Shown here in pieces: positions 1 to 8,757 of a DNA stretch of 38,767 nt. The stretch covers positions 1 through 38,767 of the forward strand of contig CAJWZE010000011.1 in assembly GCA_913049845.1 (NCBI GenBank). The letters are read 5' to 3'. Each line of letters opens with the position of its first letter. The first letter of the stretch is position 1. Made by a program: the position numbers and the translations under genes. The notes beneath the pieces were generated by a model, which saw only the letters and a program-made list of their open reading frames with translations, was not told the DNA's origin and made no database searches. The stretch comes from an uncultured Cryomorphaceae bacterium. GTDB taxonomy: Bacteria > Bacteroidota > Bacteroidia > Flavobacteriales > Schleiferiaceae.

Positions 1-683
1 CTTCAACGGCAAAATCGGGCAATAGATTTGAAGAACTCCCAGTTCATATTCTCATCAATGAAAATTCAGCCAGTGCCTCTGAGGTTTTTACGGGTGCACT
101 TCAAGACCACGATCGTGCGACAGTTTATGGTCGAACTTCTTTTGGTAAAGGACTCGTTCAAGAAGATAAAATACTTTTGGACGGTTCGAAAGTTCGCTTG
201 ACAATTGCTTACTACTATACACCTAGTGGGCGATCGATACAGAAGCCTTACCGTAAAGGTCAAGTGGTGAATGAAGGAGTTTTTATAAGTGATACAGGCC
301 GCGTGTTGTATTCGCAAGGCGGTATTGAGCCGGATGTGGAAATCACAAACGACAGCGCCTCCTACTTCTGGACATTTTCTTTTGGTACCATTGATGCTTT
401 TGGGTTTGATTATGCCGATGCACATCGCAGTTACTTTAAAGACTTGAACTTCTCAAACTACTACAGTAATTATCTTGTTACTGAGGATATTCTCCGTTCG
501 TTTTTAGACTTTGGTGGTTACGGCATCGAACTCGAAGACCTCAGTGCTTTTGAACGTAAAGAGCTTTCCTTGTTGCTCAAGGCTGGTATCGCTAGAAATC
601 TATGGGGTTTTGACGCCTACAGAATGGTACTGCTCAAAGAGGATCCGGTCATTGTTCAGATAATGGCTGGCATTAGGCGGTAA
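1..683 (+). CDS. C-terminal processing peptidase (S41 family), 3' part
   Basis: This is the C-terminal part of a serine protease of the CtpA/Prc (tail-specific protease) family, which acts in the periplasm on protein C-termini. The reading frame is open from base 3 and its start lies outside the window. The visible part begins in the catalytic core: [11 protein letters not shown] carries the nucleophile Ser (middle Ser of SASAS, codon 72-74), and 25 residues later [11 protein letters not shown] carries the general-base Lys (codon 147-149). The 25-residue spacing matches the family's Ser/Lys dyad. [10 protein letters not shown] follows, also typical. About 130 further residues form the C-terminal extension seen in Bacteroidota members. 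The gene converges on the acidic lipoprotein gene, with a shared terminator between them. Family assignment is secure; substrate is unknown. Confidence 0.93.
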   Translation, partial: STAKSGNRFEELPVHILINENSASASEVFTGALQDHDRATVYGRTSFGKGLVQEDKILLDGSKVRLTIAYYYTPSGRSIQKPYRKGQVVNEGVFISDTGRVLYSQGGIEPDVEITNDSASYFWTFSFGTIDAFGFDYADAHRSYFKDLNFSNYYSNYLVTEDILRSFLDFGGYGIELEDLSAFERKELSLLLKAGIARNLWGFDAYRMVLLKEDPVIVQIMAGIRR

Positions 684-700
684 AAAAAGTAGTAACCCCA

Positions 701-736
701 AAAAAAACCCCGAGCGTATTACGCTCGGGGTTTTTT
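701..736. terminator. Bidirectional rho-independent terminator
   Basis: The arms CCCCGAGCG (708-716) and CGCTCGGGG (722-730) form a 9-bp GC-rich stem with a 5-base loop. A run of A precedes it and a run of T follows it, so it can stop transcription on both strands. It sits between the convergent protease gene and the acidic lipoprotein gene. Confidence 0.92.
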
Positions 737-755
737 CTTTTCTAAGAGGTAAATC

Positions 756-989
756 TTAGTGCTCGTGACCTTCATGGTCTTCGTGCATTTCTTCAGCTGC
801 TTCTGCTTCCTCAGCAGGTGCTTCTTCCATACTAGAATCAGCTTCTTCAGCTTCTTCTTCCATTGCAGGAGCCTCTTCAGCTACCTCTTCCATTGCGGGC
901 TCTTCGGCCGGCGCTTCTTCAGCTGGTGCAGCACAAGCTACCATAGATAGTGCAACTACTGCTGAAGCAAAAATGTTGATCTTTTTCAT
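756..989 (-). CDS. Small Glu-rich lipoprotein with His-rich C-terminus
   Basis: A 77-residue protein with a Lys-Lys N-terminus, a hydrophobic segment and a lipobox-like SMVAC at residues 15-19, so Cys19 is the probable lipidation site. The mature part is low complexity, with Ala/Pro/Glu units such as PAEEAPAEE; I count 23 Glu in the 58 residues after Cys19. It ends in MHEDHEGHEH, with four His. No domain is recognised. The composition suggests a strongly anionic, disordered surface peptide that could bind cations or metals, but that is inference. It lies 64 bp downstream of glyS on the same strand. A one-mismatch -7 box (TATCTTGG, 1024-1017) may give it its own promoter, and it ends at the shared terminator. 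The signal peptide and dedicated terminator favour a real gene. Confidence 0.8.
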   Translation of the reverse strand: MKKINIFASAVVALSMVACAAPAEEAPAEEPAMEEVAEEAPAMEEEAEEADSSMEEAPAEEAEAAEEMHEDHEGHEH

Positions 990-1053
990 CTCGCGAATGA
1001 TTTTTAATTGTAGAAGCCAAGATATATGAAAATCAAAGTTTTAAGAATGATTT

Positions 1054-2592
1054 TCAGGAAAGTTTTCCCAATTGCGCACTAAGTGACACTTTTTCACTCG
1101 TCAAAGTCGGTAAGTCATCCATCGAAATACGGATTTGTTCCATGGTATTACGGAATCGAACAGTAACCGTATTGTCTTCTAAACTTTGGTGATCTACTGT
1201 GACACACAAAGGCGTACCAATGGCATCTTGACGACGGTAACGCTTCCCAATAGCGTCCTTTTCATCGTATTGAACTATGTGGTCAAATTTTAATAGATTT
1301 AAGACTTCACGCGCTTTTTCAGGCAATCCGTCTTTCTTCAAAAGGGGTAGCACAGCCACCTTGTATGGCGCTAAAAATGCAGGTACGTTCAATACGGTAC
1401 GCTGACTGCCATCTTCAAGAGTTTCAGTGATTAAACTCTTAGAAAGTACAGCAAGGAACATACGGTCTAGACCGATTGAGGTTTCCACTACGTACGGCAC
1501 ATAGTTTTCGCCAATTTCTGGGTCAAAGTATTGTAGCTTCTTCCCACTAAACGCTTCGTGTTGTTTCAAATCGAAGTCTGTTCGGGAGTGAATACCTTCA
1601 AGTTCCTTAAACCCGAACGGGAAGTTGAATTCAATATCTGCTGCAGCATTTGCATAGTGCGCTAGATTTTCGTGATCATTGAAGCGGTAATTCTCTTCAT
1701 TAAACCCGAGGCTGCTATGCCATGCTAGGCGCTTTTTTTTCCATCTTTCGTACCACTCCATCTCTGTGCCAGGGCGTACGAAAAATTGCATTTCCATTTG
1801 TTCGAACTCACGCATACGGAAGATGAATTGGCGTGCTACTATTTCATTTCTGAAAGCTTTTCCTATCTGAGCAATACCAAAAGGAATTTTCATTCTTCCT
1901 GTTTTTTGAACGTTCAGGTAGTTTAAGAAAATTCCCTGTGCAGTCTCAGGACGGAGGTAAAGTGTGGATGCACCCTCGGCTACTGAACCCATTTGGGTGC
2001 CAAACATGAGGTTGAACTGACGAACGTCGGTCCAATTCATTGAGCCGCTCACTGGACATTTTATTTTTTCGTCTTCGATAAGTTGCTTGACATCCGCAAG
2101 ATCCTCTGCTTTCATTGACTCTGTGAAGCGCTCCCTGATGGTCTTCATTTTTTCTTGGTACCCCAAGACTCGGCCGTTAGTAGCCAAATACTGATCTTCA
2201 TCGAAGGTCTCTCCGAAGCGCTTTGCTGCTTTCTTGACTTCTTTCTCAATCTTCTGACGGATTTTTTCAACGTGCTCCTCAATCAATACATCGGCTCGGT
2301 ATCGCTTTTTACTGTCTTTATTATCAACTAGCGGATCATTGAAAGCATCGACGTGACCAGAGGCTTTCCAAGTAGTTGGATGCATGAAGATGGCAGAGTC
2401 AATTCCAACAATGTTCTCGTGCATTTGCACCATCGCTCCCCACCAATAGGCCTTGATGTTGTTTTTGAGCAATACTCCGTTTTGACCATAATCGTATACA
2501 GCACTCAATCCATCATAGATTTCGCTACTTTGAAAAATGAATCCATACTCCTTGGCGTGGGAGATTACGTTTTTAAATTGATCGTCAGCCAT
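1054..2592 (-). CDS. glyS: Glycyl-tRNA synthetase (homodimeric, class II)
   Basis: A 512-residue glycine-tRNA ligase of the single-chain (alpha2, eukaryote/archaea-like) type, which charges tRNA-Gly in the cytoplasm. It has the N-terminal catalytic-domain start FKNVISHAKEYGFIFQSSEI. Class II motif 2 is in QIGKAFRNEI and motif 3 in ETSIGLDRMF. The C-terminal anticodon-binding domain (PYKVAVLPLLKKDGL to FRNTMEQIRISMDDL) comes last. Length is normal for Bacteroidota. It follows marC by 12 bp on the same strand, so the two are probably co-transcribed. No T-box or other leader is visible. Identification is firm; it is distinct from the two-subunit GlyQ/GlyS enzyme. Confidence 0.97.
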   Translation of the reverse strand: MADDQFKNVISHAKEYGFIFQSSEIYDGLSAVYDYGQNGVLLKNNIKAYWWGAMVQMHENIVGIDSAIFMHPTTWKASGHVDAFNDPLVDNKDSKKRYRADVLIEEHVEKIRQKIEKEVKKAAKRFGETFDEDQYLATNGRVLGYQEKMKTIRERFTESMKAEDLADVKQLIEDEKIKCPVSGSMNWTDVRQFNLMFGTQMGSVAEGASTLYLRPETAQGIFLNYLNVQKTGRMKIPFGIAQIGKAFRNEIVARQFIFRMREFEQMEMQFFVRPGTEMEWYERWKKKRLAWHSSLGFNEENYRFNDHENLAHYANAAADIEFNFPFGFKELEGIHSRTDFDLKQHEAFSGKKLQYFDPEIGENYVPYVVETSIGLDRMFLAVLSKSLITETLEDGSQRTVLNVPAFLAPYKVAVLPLLKKDGLPEKAREVLNLLKFDHIVQYDEKDAIGKRYRRQDAIGTPLCVTVDHQSLEDNTVTVRFRNTMEQIRISMDDLPTLTSEKVSLSAQLGKLS

Positions 2593-2604
2593 TATATAGA
2601 GGTC

Positions 2605-3186
2605 TTAAACCGTTTGTAACAAAGGAATGAGATTGGTGAAAAAGAGTTTCACTGCAATCGCGAGCAAGATAATACCGAAAACTTTGCGAAGTACGCTCAA
2701 TCCACCTGGTCCGAGAATGCGTTCAAGTCGCTCTGTATTCTTTAATACCGCGTATACTACGATCATATTTGCTACGATAGCAATTATAATATTTATGTTA
2801 TCAAATTCTGCTTGCAGAGAGACTAAGGAAGTCATTGAACCCGCGCCTGCGATTAGCGGAAATGCTATAGGAACAATAGAAGCAGTACTTGGACTTTCTT
2901 CTTTATATATGGTAATGCCCAAGATCATCTCAAGTGCCAAGAAGAAAATGACGAAACTACCGGCAATGGCAAAGCTTTGTACATCAACTCCCAGTAGGTG
3001 CAATATACTTTCACCCACAAAGAGGAATAAGATCATAATTACACCAGCTACAATGGTTGCTTTTTCACTTTGAACGTGTCCGACTTTCTTGCGTAGACTC
3101 ACTATGATCGGAATACTTCCTGGTATATCGATCACTGCGAATAAAATCAAAAAAGTACTCAGTGCATCGTTAATGTTAAATCCCAC
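2605..3186 (-). CDS. MarC family integral membrane protein
   Basis: A 193-residue protein of the MarC (UPF0056/NAAT) family. It is almost entirely hydrophobic, with about six membrane segments. The N-terminal signature FLILFAVIDIPGSIPIIVSL and the mid-protein FPLIAGAGSMTSLVSL are the family hallmarks. Some archaeal members were reported as neutral amino-acid transporters, but the bacterial role is unsettled. It is the first gene of a probable marC-glyS unit and is divergent from the DUF3109 gene. A perfect TAATTTTG -7 box lies about 17 bp upstream of its start. Confidence 0.9.
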   Translation of the reverse strand: MGFNINDALSTFLILFAVIDIPGSIPIIVSLRKKVGHVQSEKATIVAGVIMILFLFVGESILHLLGVDVQSFAIAGSFVIFFLALEMILGITIYKEESPSTASIVPIAFPLIAGAGSMTSLVSLQAEFDNINIIIAIVANMIVVYAVLKNTERLERILGPGGLSVLRKVFGIILLAIAVKLFFTNLIPLLQTV

Positions 3187-3202
3187 GGTATTTAGTTTTT
3201 GG

Positions 3203-3210
3203 CAAAATTA
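3203..3210 (-). promoter_or_regulatory. Bacteroidota -7 promoter box for marC
   Basis: TAATTTTG on the minus strand is a perfect match to TAnnTTTG, 16 bases before the marC start. It predicts a leader of about 10 bases. No convincing -33 element is placed at the usual distance, so the call rests on the -7 box and position. Confidence 0.55.
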
Positions 3211-3246
3211 GCTTCTTTACATTCAAAATAAGGAGTAAGTCTTCGT

Positions 3247-3254
3247 TAGTTTTG
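3247..3254 (+). promoter_or_regulatory. -7 promoter box directly at the DUF3109 start
   Basis: TAGTTTTG is a perfect TAnnTTTG match ending only four bases before the GTG start at 3259. Initiation 5-7 bases after the box would fall on or next to the start codon, implying a leaderless or nearly leaderless mRNA. Confidence 0.6.
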
Positions 3255-3258
3255 TAGT

Positions 3259-3849
3259 GTGATAGACATCGACAATAAATTACTCTCTGTAGACCTTTTT
3301 AAAAAGGAATTTGTCTGTAATCTCAGTGCTTGTAAAGGCGCTTGTTGTGTTGAGGGTAATGCTGGCGCACCTTTGGAGCAAGAGGAGGTTGCCATTCTAG
3401 AGTCGATTTATCCAAAAGTGAGGCCCTATTTAACGCCTAAAGGGATCCGTGAAATCGAAAATGTGGGCACCTCTGTCGATGGCATAGGTGAAAAAGAAAC
3501 ACCGATTATAGGAGGAAGGGAATGCGCGTACACTGTTTTTAGTGAAGATGGTGCAGCTCATTGTGGTATAGAGAAGGCTTTTAATGATAATGTTATTGAT
3601 TGGAAAAAGCCTATATCGTGTCACCTGTATCCTATTCGCATCTCTCGTTATACAGATTTTGAGGCATTGAATTACGACCGCTGGTCTATTTGTTCGCCAG
3701 CCTGTTCGCTCGGTGAGGAATTGAAAGTGCCAGTGTATAAGTTTTTGAAGGATCCTTTGATTCGAAAATATGGTCTGGCTTTCTACGAAAAAGTAGAAAT
3801 TGCTGCCGATTTGATTACGAAAAACGGACTCAAAAAATCGTTACAGTAG
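3259..3849 (+). CDS. DUF3109 family cysteine-rich protein
   Basis: A 196-residue protein of the DUF3109 family, widespread in Bacteroidota and without established function. The N-terminal FVCNLSACKGACCVEGNAG holds Cys20, Cys25, Cys29 and Cys30. Further Cys occur in GRECAY, AAHCGIEKAF, ISCHLYPIR and CSPACSLG. This pattern suits a metal or Fe-S cluster site like that of the related YkgJ/CxxCxxCC families. The GTG start is chosen because the family begins at this distance from the Cys cluster and no upstream in-frame start exists. Divergent from marC; monocistronic as far as I can see. Confidence 0.85.
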   Translation: MIDIDNKLLSVDLFKKEFVCNLSACKGACCVEGNAGAPLEQEEVAILESIYPKVRPYLTPKGIREIENVGTSVDGIGEKETPIIGGRECAYTVFSEDGAAHCGIEKAFNDNVIDWKKPISCHLYPIRISRYTDFEALNYDRWSICSPACSLGEELKVPVYKFLKDPLIRKYGLAFYEKVEIAADLITKNGLKKSLQ

Positions 3850-3920
3850 AAAATTTCAGGCTTATTCCTGCTTTGTCCCAACAGCAGTCTAAGACAAAGG
3901 CCAGATCCAAATATTTTTCG

Positions 3921-3931
3921 TTGTTAATAAC
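3921..3931 (+). promoter_or_regulatory. TTGTTAATAAC motif upstream of nrdB
   Basis: The 11-base motif lies 185 bp before nrdB and 26 bases before a candidate -33 TTG. The same 11-mer occurs upstream of the NrdA-tail-like small gene (16847-16837, minus). Its reverse complement contains TTATTAACA, which resembles a DnaA box (TTATNCACA) with one informative mismatch. Regulatory function is inferred. Confidence 0.4.
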
Positions 3932-3957
3932 TACGGGAAAAACCCAAATAGTCGTTC

Positions 3958-3988
3958 TTGTTATTGGTAGAAATCGTAGCCATGTTTG
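3958..3988 (+). promoter_or_regulatory. Candidate nrdBA promoter
   Basis: TTG (3958-3960), a 20-base spacer, then CATGTTTG (3981-3988), which differs from TAnnTTTG only at its first base. It would give a leader of about 120 bases. The rest of the 267-bp gap before nrdB shows no NrdR box pair and no recognisable riboswitch. Confidence 0.4.
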
Positions 3989-4008
3989 TATGGGTCGTTC
4001 AGCTACGA
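3974..4008. repeat. Inverted repeat in the nrdB leader region
   Basis: TCGTAGC (3974-3980) and GCTACGA (4002-4008) are perfect 7-bp inverted arms flanking the candidate -7 box. It could be an operator or an RNA hairpin in the early leader; the sequence does not say which. Confidence 0.4.
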
Positions 4009-4116
4009 ACACGTAATGAACATCCTACTCCGCTGAAAAACCAAAAACATAATTAGTTGGAAATCAATACATTAACACAGATTAATGCGGGTTTCCGACC
4101 TTAAAAATTTTGCTTA

Positions 4117-5097
4117 ATGCAACAGGAACCAATTTTACAAGACAACAAAAACAGGTTTGTCATTTTCCCAATCCAGCACAGTGATATTTGGGATTGGTAC
4201 AAGAAGCAAGAGGCGTCATTTTGGACAGCGGAGGAAATCGATTTGCACCAAGATGTTGTAGACTGGAAAAAGCTCAACGATGACGAGCGCTATTTTCTTA
4301 AGCACATTTTGGCATTCTTCGCAGCTTCAGACGGTATCGTAAATGAAAACCTAGCTGAGAATTTCGTCAATGAAGTACAATACTCAGAGGCAAAATTCTT
4401 TTATGGTTTCCAGATTATGATGGAAAACATTCACAGCGAAATGTATTCGCTACTCATTGACACACTTGTGGATAATGATGCGGAAAAAGATGAGTTATTC
4501 AATGCGATCGAGCGATTTCCTGCCATCAAGAAAAAGGCAGATTGGGCATTGCGTTGGATTGAATCTGAATCATTCGCTGAGCGTTTGATTGCTTTTGCAG
4601 CCGTAGAGGGTATTTTCTTCTCAGGAGCATTCTGTTCCATTTTCTGGATGAAGAAAAGAGGTCTATTGCCAGGATTGGCTACTTCGAACGAGTTCATTTC
4701 TCGCGACGAAGGCTTGCACCGTGATTTCGCTTGCCACTTGCACAACAACCACCTGGTGAACAAAGTACCGGTAGAGCGCATCACTCAAATCATTTCAGAG
4801 GCATTGGATATTGAGCGCGAATTCATCACGGAATCACTGCCTGTGAACCTGATTGGAATGAATGCCAAATTAATGTCTGAATACCTAGAATTCGTGACCG
4901 ACCACTTGCTAGAGACACTAAACTGTCCTAAAATGTACGGAACAGCGAATCCATTTGACTTTATGGACATGATTTCCTTAGAAGGAAAAACAAATTTCTT
5001 CGAGAAACGTGTTTCAGAATATAAAAAAGCAGGAGTTGGTGAAAGCCAAGAAGATCACAACTTCGACAAAGCTTTTGGTGGCGATATGAGCTTCTAA
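4117..5097 (+). CDS. nrdB: Class I ribonucleotide reductase, beta subunit (NrdB/R2)
   Basis: The 326-residue radical-generating subunit of class I ribonucleoside-diphosphate reductase. It houses the di-metal site and delivers the radical to NrdA for dNTP synthesis. Metal ligands are visible in family order: Asp42 (FWTAEEID), Glu103 and His106 (ENIHSEMY), Glu163 (AVEGIFFSG), and Glu197 and His200 (RDEGLHRDF). Tyr110, four residues after His106, is the expected radical tyrosine, so this looks like a tyrosyl-radical type. The C-terminal tail [11 protein letters not shown] is the likely NrdA-docking peptide. It precedes nrdA by 37 bp, the reverse of the E. coli order. The size resembles eukaryotic-like R2 proteins. 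Confidence 0.97.
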   Translation: MQQEPILQDNKNRFVIFPIQHSDIWDWYKKQEASFWTAEEIDLHQDVVDWKKLNDDERYFLKHILAFFAASDGIVNENLAENFVNEVQYSEAKFFYGFQIMMENIHSEMYSLLIDTLVDNDAEKDELFNAIERFPAIKKKADWALRWIESESFAERLIAFAAVEGIFFSGAFCSIFWMKKRGLLPGLATSNEFISRDEGLHRDFACHLHNNHLVNKVPVERITQIISEALDIEREFITESLPVNLIGMNAKLMSEYLEFVTDHLLETLNCPKMYGTANPFDFMDMISLEGKTNFFEKRVSEYKKAGVGESQEDHNFDKAFGGDMSF

Positions 5098-5134
5098 ACA
5101 AAAAAACACAAGAACACACCCAAGAGAATGAGCT

Positions 5135-7624
5135 ATGATGCGCGTACTTAAAAGAGACGGAAGAAAGGAGGCGGTAAAGTTTGATAAGATTACTGCACGT
5201 ATTGAGAAACTGTGTTACGGATTGAGCGAATATGTCGATCCAGTAGCAGTAGCAAAACGTGTAGTGGACGGTGTTTATGACGGCGTAACTACCTCTGAGT
5301 TGGATAATTTGGCTGCGGAAACTGCTGCGTCAATGACTATCAAACATCCGGACTACGCTAATCTTGCTGCGAGAATAGCTGTTAGCAACTTACATAAAAG
5401 CACTAAAAAGAGTTTCTCAGAAACAGTTACGGATTTGTACGAATACATCAACCCTGAAACGGGTCAGAAAGCACCTTTGATTGCCGACGATGTGTATGAG
5501 ATTGTTCAAGCGAATGCAGAATATTTGGATTCGCAACTGATTTATGATCGCGACTTCTCTTATGACTATTTTGGGTTTAAGACTCTAGAGCGTTCTTACT
5601 TGCTACGTATGCACGGGAAGATTGTAGAGCGTCCTCAGCAAATGTTGATGCGTGTAAGTATTGGTATTCACAAAGACGACCTCGAGGGTGCTTTAGAGAC
5701 CTATGAGTTGATGAGTAAGAAGTACATGACTCATGCAACACCGACGTTGTTCAATGCCGGTACACCAAAGCCTCAGATGAGTTCTTGTTTTCTTCTTACT
5801 ATGAAGGAAGATAGTATTGATGGAATTTACGATACCTTGAAGCAAACAGCTAAGATTTCGCAGAGCGCAGGTGGTATTGGTCTTAGCATTCATAATGTAC
5901 GTGCAACAGGCTCATACATTGGCGGTACCAATGGGACTTCGAACGGCATTGTTCCAATGCTTCGTGTGTACAATGATACTGCGCGTTATGTGGATCAAGG
6001 TGGCGGAAAGCGTAAAGGTTCATTCGCCATTTACGTAGAGCCGTGGCACGCTGATATTTACGAGTTCTTGGATTTGAAGAAGAACCATGGTAAAGAGGAA
6101 ATGCGTGCACGCGATCTGTTCTATGCCATGTGGATTCCAGATTTATTTATGGAGCGCGTTGAGAAAAATGAAGATTGGACACTCATGTGTCCAAACGAAT
6201 GTCCAGGCTTGTTCGATTGTCACGGTCAAGAGTTTGTTGACCTATACACCGAATACGAAAGTGAAGGAAAAGGTCGTCGTACCGTTAAAGCTCGTGAGGT
6301 CTGGGCAAAAATTATGGAAAGCCAGATTGAAACTGGAACCCCTTATATGCTTTATAAGGATGCAGCGAATTTAAAATCGAACCAGCAGAACCTTGGTACT
6401 ATCCGTTCATCAAACCTGTGTACTGAGATCCTAGAATACACGTCACCGGATGAGATTGCAGTGTGTAATCTAGCGTCTATTGCGCTTCCAATGTTTGTGG
6501 AAGACGGCAAGTTTGATCATCAGAAATTGTACGACGTAACCTACAAGGTAACGTACAACTTGAACCAAGTGATTGACCGTAATTATTACCCGGTAGTTGA
6601 AGCACGGAACTCAAATATGCGTCACCGTCCTGTGGGCTTGGGTGTTCAAGGGTTGGCTGATACGTTCATCAAGCTGCGCATGCCGTTCGACTCAGAAGAG
6701 GCAAAAGCATTGAATAAAGAAATCTTTGAAACCATGTACTTTGCTGCGGTAAGCTCTTCTAAGGACCAAGCTTCGAAGGATGGGGCTTATGAAACTTATG
6801 AAGGATCACCTATCTCTAAAGGTCAGTTCCAGCATAACCTTTGGGGCATTAAAGACAAGGAGCTAAGCGGTCGTTGGGACTGGAAAGAACTTCGTGAGGA
6901 AGTCGAAAAGTACGGTGTTAGAAACAGTTTATTGATGGCGCCAATGCCGACGGCATCGACCTCACAGATCCTTGGAAACAACGAATGCTTCGAGCCGTAC
7001 ACGTCGAATGTTTACACACGTCGTGTGCTGTCGGGTGAGTTTATCGTAGTGAATAAGCATTTATTGCATGATTTGATTGAATTAGGTCTTTGGAACGACG
7101 ATATGAAGAATGCATTGATGGCGACGAACGGTTCGGTACAGAATATTGAGGGTGTGCCAGATAATTTGAAAGCCATTTATAAGACAGTTTGGGAAATATC
7201 TATGAGAGATATTCTTGATATGGCGGCAGATCGCGGTATGTTTATCGATCAGAGTCAGAGTCTAAACCTCTTTATGGAAAGTCCAAATATGGGTAAGCTC
7301 ACTTCGATGCACTTTTATGCTTGGAAGAAAGGTCTGAAAACAGGGATGTATTATTTGCGTTCTAAACCAGCTACAAGCGCAATTAAGTTTACTGTGAAGA
7401 AGAATGCTCAAACAGATTTGAGTACTGTTGTTAGTTCAGACGCTCGCTCAGATACTACTGATACGGTTCCGGCAACTTCAGCGGAGCCAACAGCAGAAGA
7501 GGTTGAAGCACGTGTTAAAGCACAAAAGGAAGCTATGGCTAAGATGAGTGAAGAAGTCACTGCAGAAGAAAAAATTGCTTGTTCAATTGATAATCCGGAC
7601 GAATGTGTGGCCTGTGGGTCCTAA
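5135..7624 (+). CDS. nrdA: Class I ribonucleotide reductase, alpha subunit (NrdA/R1)
   Basis: The 829-residue catalytic subunit, reducing NDPs to dNDPs. An N-terminal ATP-cone (residues 1 to about 95, starting [16 protein letters not shown]) gives allosteric activity control. Active-site residues are Cys218 (MSSCFLL), Asn427-Cys429-Glu431 (NLCTE) and Cys444 (AVCNLAS). The radical-transfer tyrosines are probably in [12 protein letters not shown] Thr/Ala/Glu-rich linker from about residue 770 leads to the mobile redox tail [15 protein letters not shown], where Cys824 and Cys827 re-reduce the active-site disulfide. Two ATGs stand in tandem (5135, 5138); either could be used. It is followed by a strong terminator. 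The tail is nearly duplicated in a separate small gene at 16640-16762. Confidence 0.97.
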   Translation: MMRVLKRDGRKEAVKFDKITARIEKLCYGLSEYVDPVAVAKRVVDGVYDGVTTSELDNLAAETAASMTIKHPDYANLAARIAVSNLHKSTKKSFSETVTDLYEYINPETGQKAPLIADDVYEIVQANAEYLDSQLIYDRDFSYDYFGFKTLERSYLLRMHGKIVERPQQMLMRVSIGIHKDDLEGALETYELMSKKYMTHATPTLFNAGTPKPQMSSCFLLTMKEDSIDGIYDTLKQTAKISQSAGGIGLSIHNVRATGSYIGGTNGTSNGIVPMLRVYNDTARYVDQGGGKRKGSFAIYVEPWHADIYEFLDLKKNHGKEEMRARDLFYAMWIPDLFMERVEKNEDWTLMCPNECPGLFDCHGQEFVDLYTEYESEGKGRRTVKAREVWAKIMESQIETGTPYMLYKDAANLKSNQQNLGTIRSSNLCTEILEYTSPDEIAVCNLASIALPMFVEDGKFDHQKLYDVTYKVTYNLNQVIDRNYYPVVEARNSNMRHRPVGLGVQGLADTFIKLRMPFDSEEAKALNKEIFETMYFAAVSSSKDQASKDGAYETYEGSPISKGQFQHNLWGIKDKELSGRWDWKELREEVEKYGVRNSLLMAPMPTASTSQILGNNECFEPYTSNVYTRRVLSGEFIVVNKHLLHDLIELGLWNDDMKNALMATNGSVQNIEGVPDNLKAIYKTVWEISMRDILDMAADRGMFIDQSQSLNLFMESPNMGKLTSMHFYAWKKGLKTGMYYLRSKPATSAIKFTVKKNAQTDLSTVVSSDARSDTTDTVPATSAEPTAEEVEARVKAQKEAMAKMSEEVTAEEKIACSIDNPDECVACGS

Positions 7625-7644
7625 ATACTGGAATTGAATTCATC

Positions 7645-7677
7645 AAAGAGCCCTCAGTAAACGCTGAGGGCTCTTTT
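7645..7677 (+). terminator. Rho-independent terminator of nrdBA
   Basis: AAAGAGCCCTCAG (7645-7657) pairs perfectly with CTGAGGGCTCTTT (7664-7676) over a 6-base loop and ends in a T run, 21 bases after the nrdA stop. Confidence 0.93.
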
Positions 7678-7757
7678 GTGTCTATAAATCTCAAATAGTT
7701 CGACCCTATTTTTTCGTTGATTTTCGCCTAATTAGTTGGTATTAAGTAAAATACAGC

Positions 7758-7788
7758 TTTTTGCACTTGCGAATTAGGAGGATTTTTG
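7758..7788 (+). promoter_or_regulatory. Candidate promoter of the small membrane-protein gene
   Basis: TTTTTG (7758-7763), 17-base spacer, GATTTTTG (7781-7788, one mismatch to TAnnTTTG). Predicted initiation is about 25 bases before the ATG at 7821. Confidence 0.4.
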
Positions 7789-7820
7789 TATCTTATTGGT
7801 GCACAAAAAACACAATCGCT

Positions 7821-7961
7821 ATGTCAACTCAAGCAACTACGAAACGCCGTAGAATAAAACCTGCAAAAGAGAAGATGTCCACAGCGCAACTCTACGCACA
7901 AATCACTTTAGTTATTGTAATTATTGGAGGTATTGCCATCTTTGCCTATTTCGTGGTTTAA
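7821..7961 (+). CDS. Small single-pass membrane protein, 46 residues
   Basis: A 46-residue protein: a polar, strongly basic N-terminus (TTKRRRIKPAKEK) followed by one membrane segment, roughly residues 27-46, that runs to the C-terminus (LVIVIIGGIAIFAYFVV). The start at 7821 is preferred to an upstream in-frame ATG at 7761 because 7761 lies inside the candidate promoter and would add an implausible N-terminus. The basic residues predict a cytoplasmic N-terminus. No family is recognised; it could be a small regulatory or assembly subunit. It stands alone between the nrdA terminator and the djlA-like gene, which has its own promoter. Confidence 0.6.
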   Translation: MSTQATTKRRRIKPAKEKMSTAQLYAQITLVIVIIGGIAIFAYFVV

Positions 7962-8000
7962 TATCGATTACGTGCTTTAGTTTTTTCCGTTTCGGCCGAG

Positions 8001-8008
8001 TATCTTTG
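8001..8008 (+). promoter_or_regulatory. -7 promoter box of the djlA-like operon
   Basis: TATCTTTG is a perfect TAnnTTTG match ending eight bases before the ATG at 8017, so the transcript should have almost no leader. Confidence 0.6.
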
Positions 8009-8016
8009 AGTTCGGA

Positions 8017-8757
8017 ATGAAACGAATTTTTCAAATTTTTGGCGGTGGTTTAGGCTGGTCTTTGGGTGGACCTATTGGTGCGATACTGGGGGTAGCATTC
8101 GCCAATCGTATTCACGATTTAGTTGAAGCTGAAAAACCTGGTGTAAATTATTCGCGGACTCAACAGCCTTCACTTAGCGACTTTCATATTGCACTATTAG
8201 TTCTTGCTGCGCGCGTTATCAAAGCGGACGGCAAGGTAGATCAGAAAGAGTTGGACTTTACTAGGGTTCAATTCGTAAGCATATTTGGAAAGGAGCGTGC
8301 TAATGAGAGTTTCTCCATTTTCAGAAAAATTGTTGACCAACAGATTCCACTTATCAAAGTGTGCAATCAAATCAACAGTTTTACCAACCACGGTACTCGA
8401 CTGCAGTTGATTCATTTTTTGTTTAAATTAGGATTGGCAGACGGTCACCTCCATCAAAATGAAGTTGAAGAAATTCGTCGCATTGCTCGCAATCTAAGAA
8501 TCAATCCGTATGATTTCGAATCTATCAAAGCGATGTTCGCTAAGGAATCGGACGCGGGTTGGGCATACAAAGTTTTAGAGATAAATGAAAACGCCTCAGA
8601 GGCAGAAGTAAAAAAGGCATATCGCAAGATGGCGCTCAAGTCCCATCCGGATCGGATCGTTGATGCGGGCGCAGAAGCCCAGACTGCGTCCAAAGAAACT
8701 TTCTTGAATGTGCAAAAGGCGTACGAGCATATTCAGAAAACAAAAGGCTGGAGTTAA
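8017..8757 (+). CDS. DjlA-like TerB/J-domain co-chaperone
   Basis: A 246-residue protein with the DjlA-type layout. A glycine-rich hydrophobic N-terminal segment (GGGLGWSLGGPIGAILGVAF, residues 9-28) may insert in the membrane. A TerB-like helical domain follows (about 50-165, with ADGKVDQKELDF and ADGHLHQNEVEE repeats), then a C-terminal J-domain from about residue 183. The HPD motif at residues 210-212 (SHPDR) is what stimulates DnaK ATPase activity. It heads a three-gene unit: its TAA overlaps the next ATG by one base. Its client is unknown. Confidence 0.88.
   Translation: MKRIFQIFGGGLGWSLGGPIGAILGVAFANRIHDLVEAEKPGVNYSRTQQPSLSDFHIALLVLAARVIKADGKVDQKELDFTRVQFVSIFGKERANESFSIFRKIVDQQIPLIKVCNQINSFTNHGTRLQLIHFLFKLGLADGHLHQNEVEEIRRIARNLRINPYDFESIKAMFAKESDAGWAYKVLEINENASEAEVKKAYRKMALKSHPDRIVDAGAEAQTASKETFLNVQKAYEHIQKTKGWS

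Noticed and set aside
3830-4012. 60-codon minus-strand frame between DUF3109 and nrdB
   Set aside because: No recognisable features, and it overlaps the candidate nrdB control region.
3850-4116. NrdR boxes or a cobalamin riboswitch upstream of nrdB
   Set aside because: I looked for paired NrdR-like 16-mers and B12-box blocks and found none.
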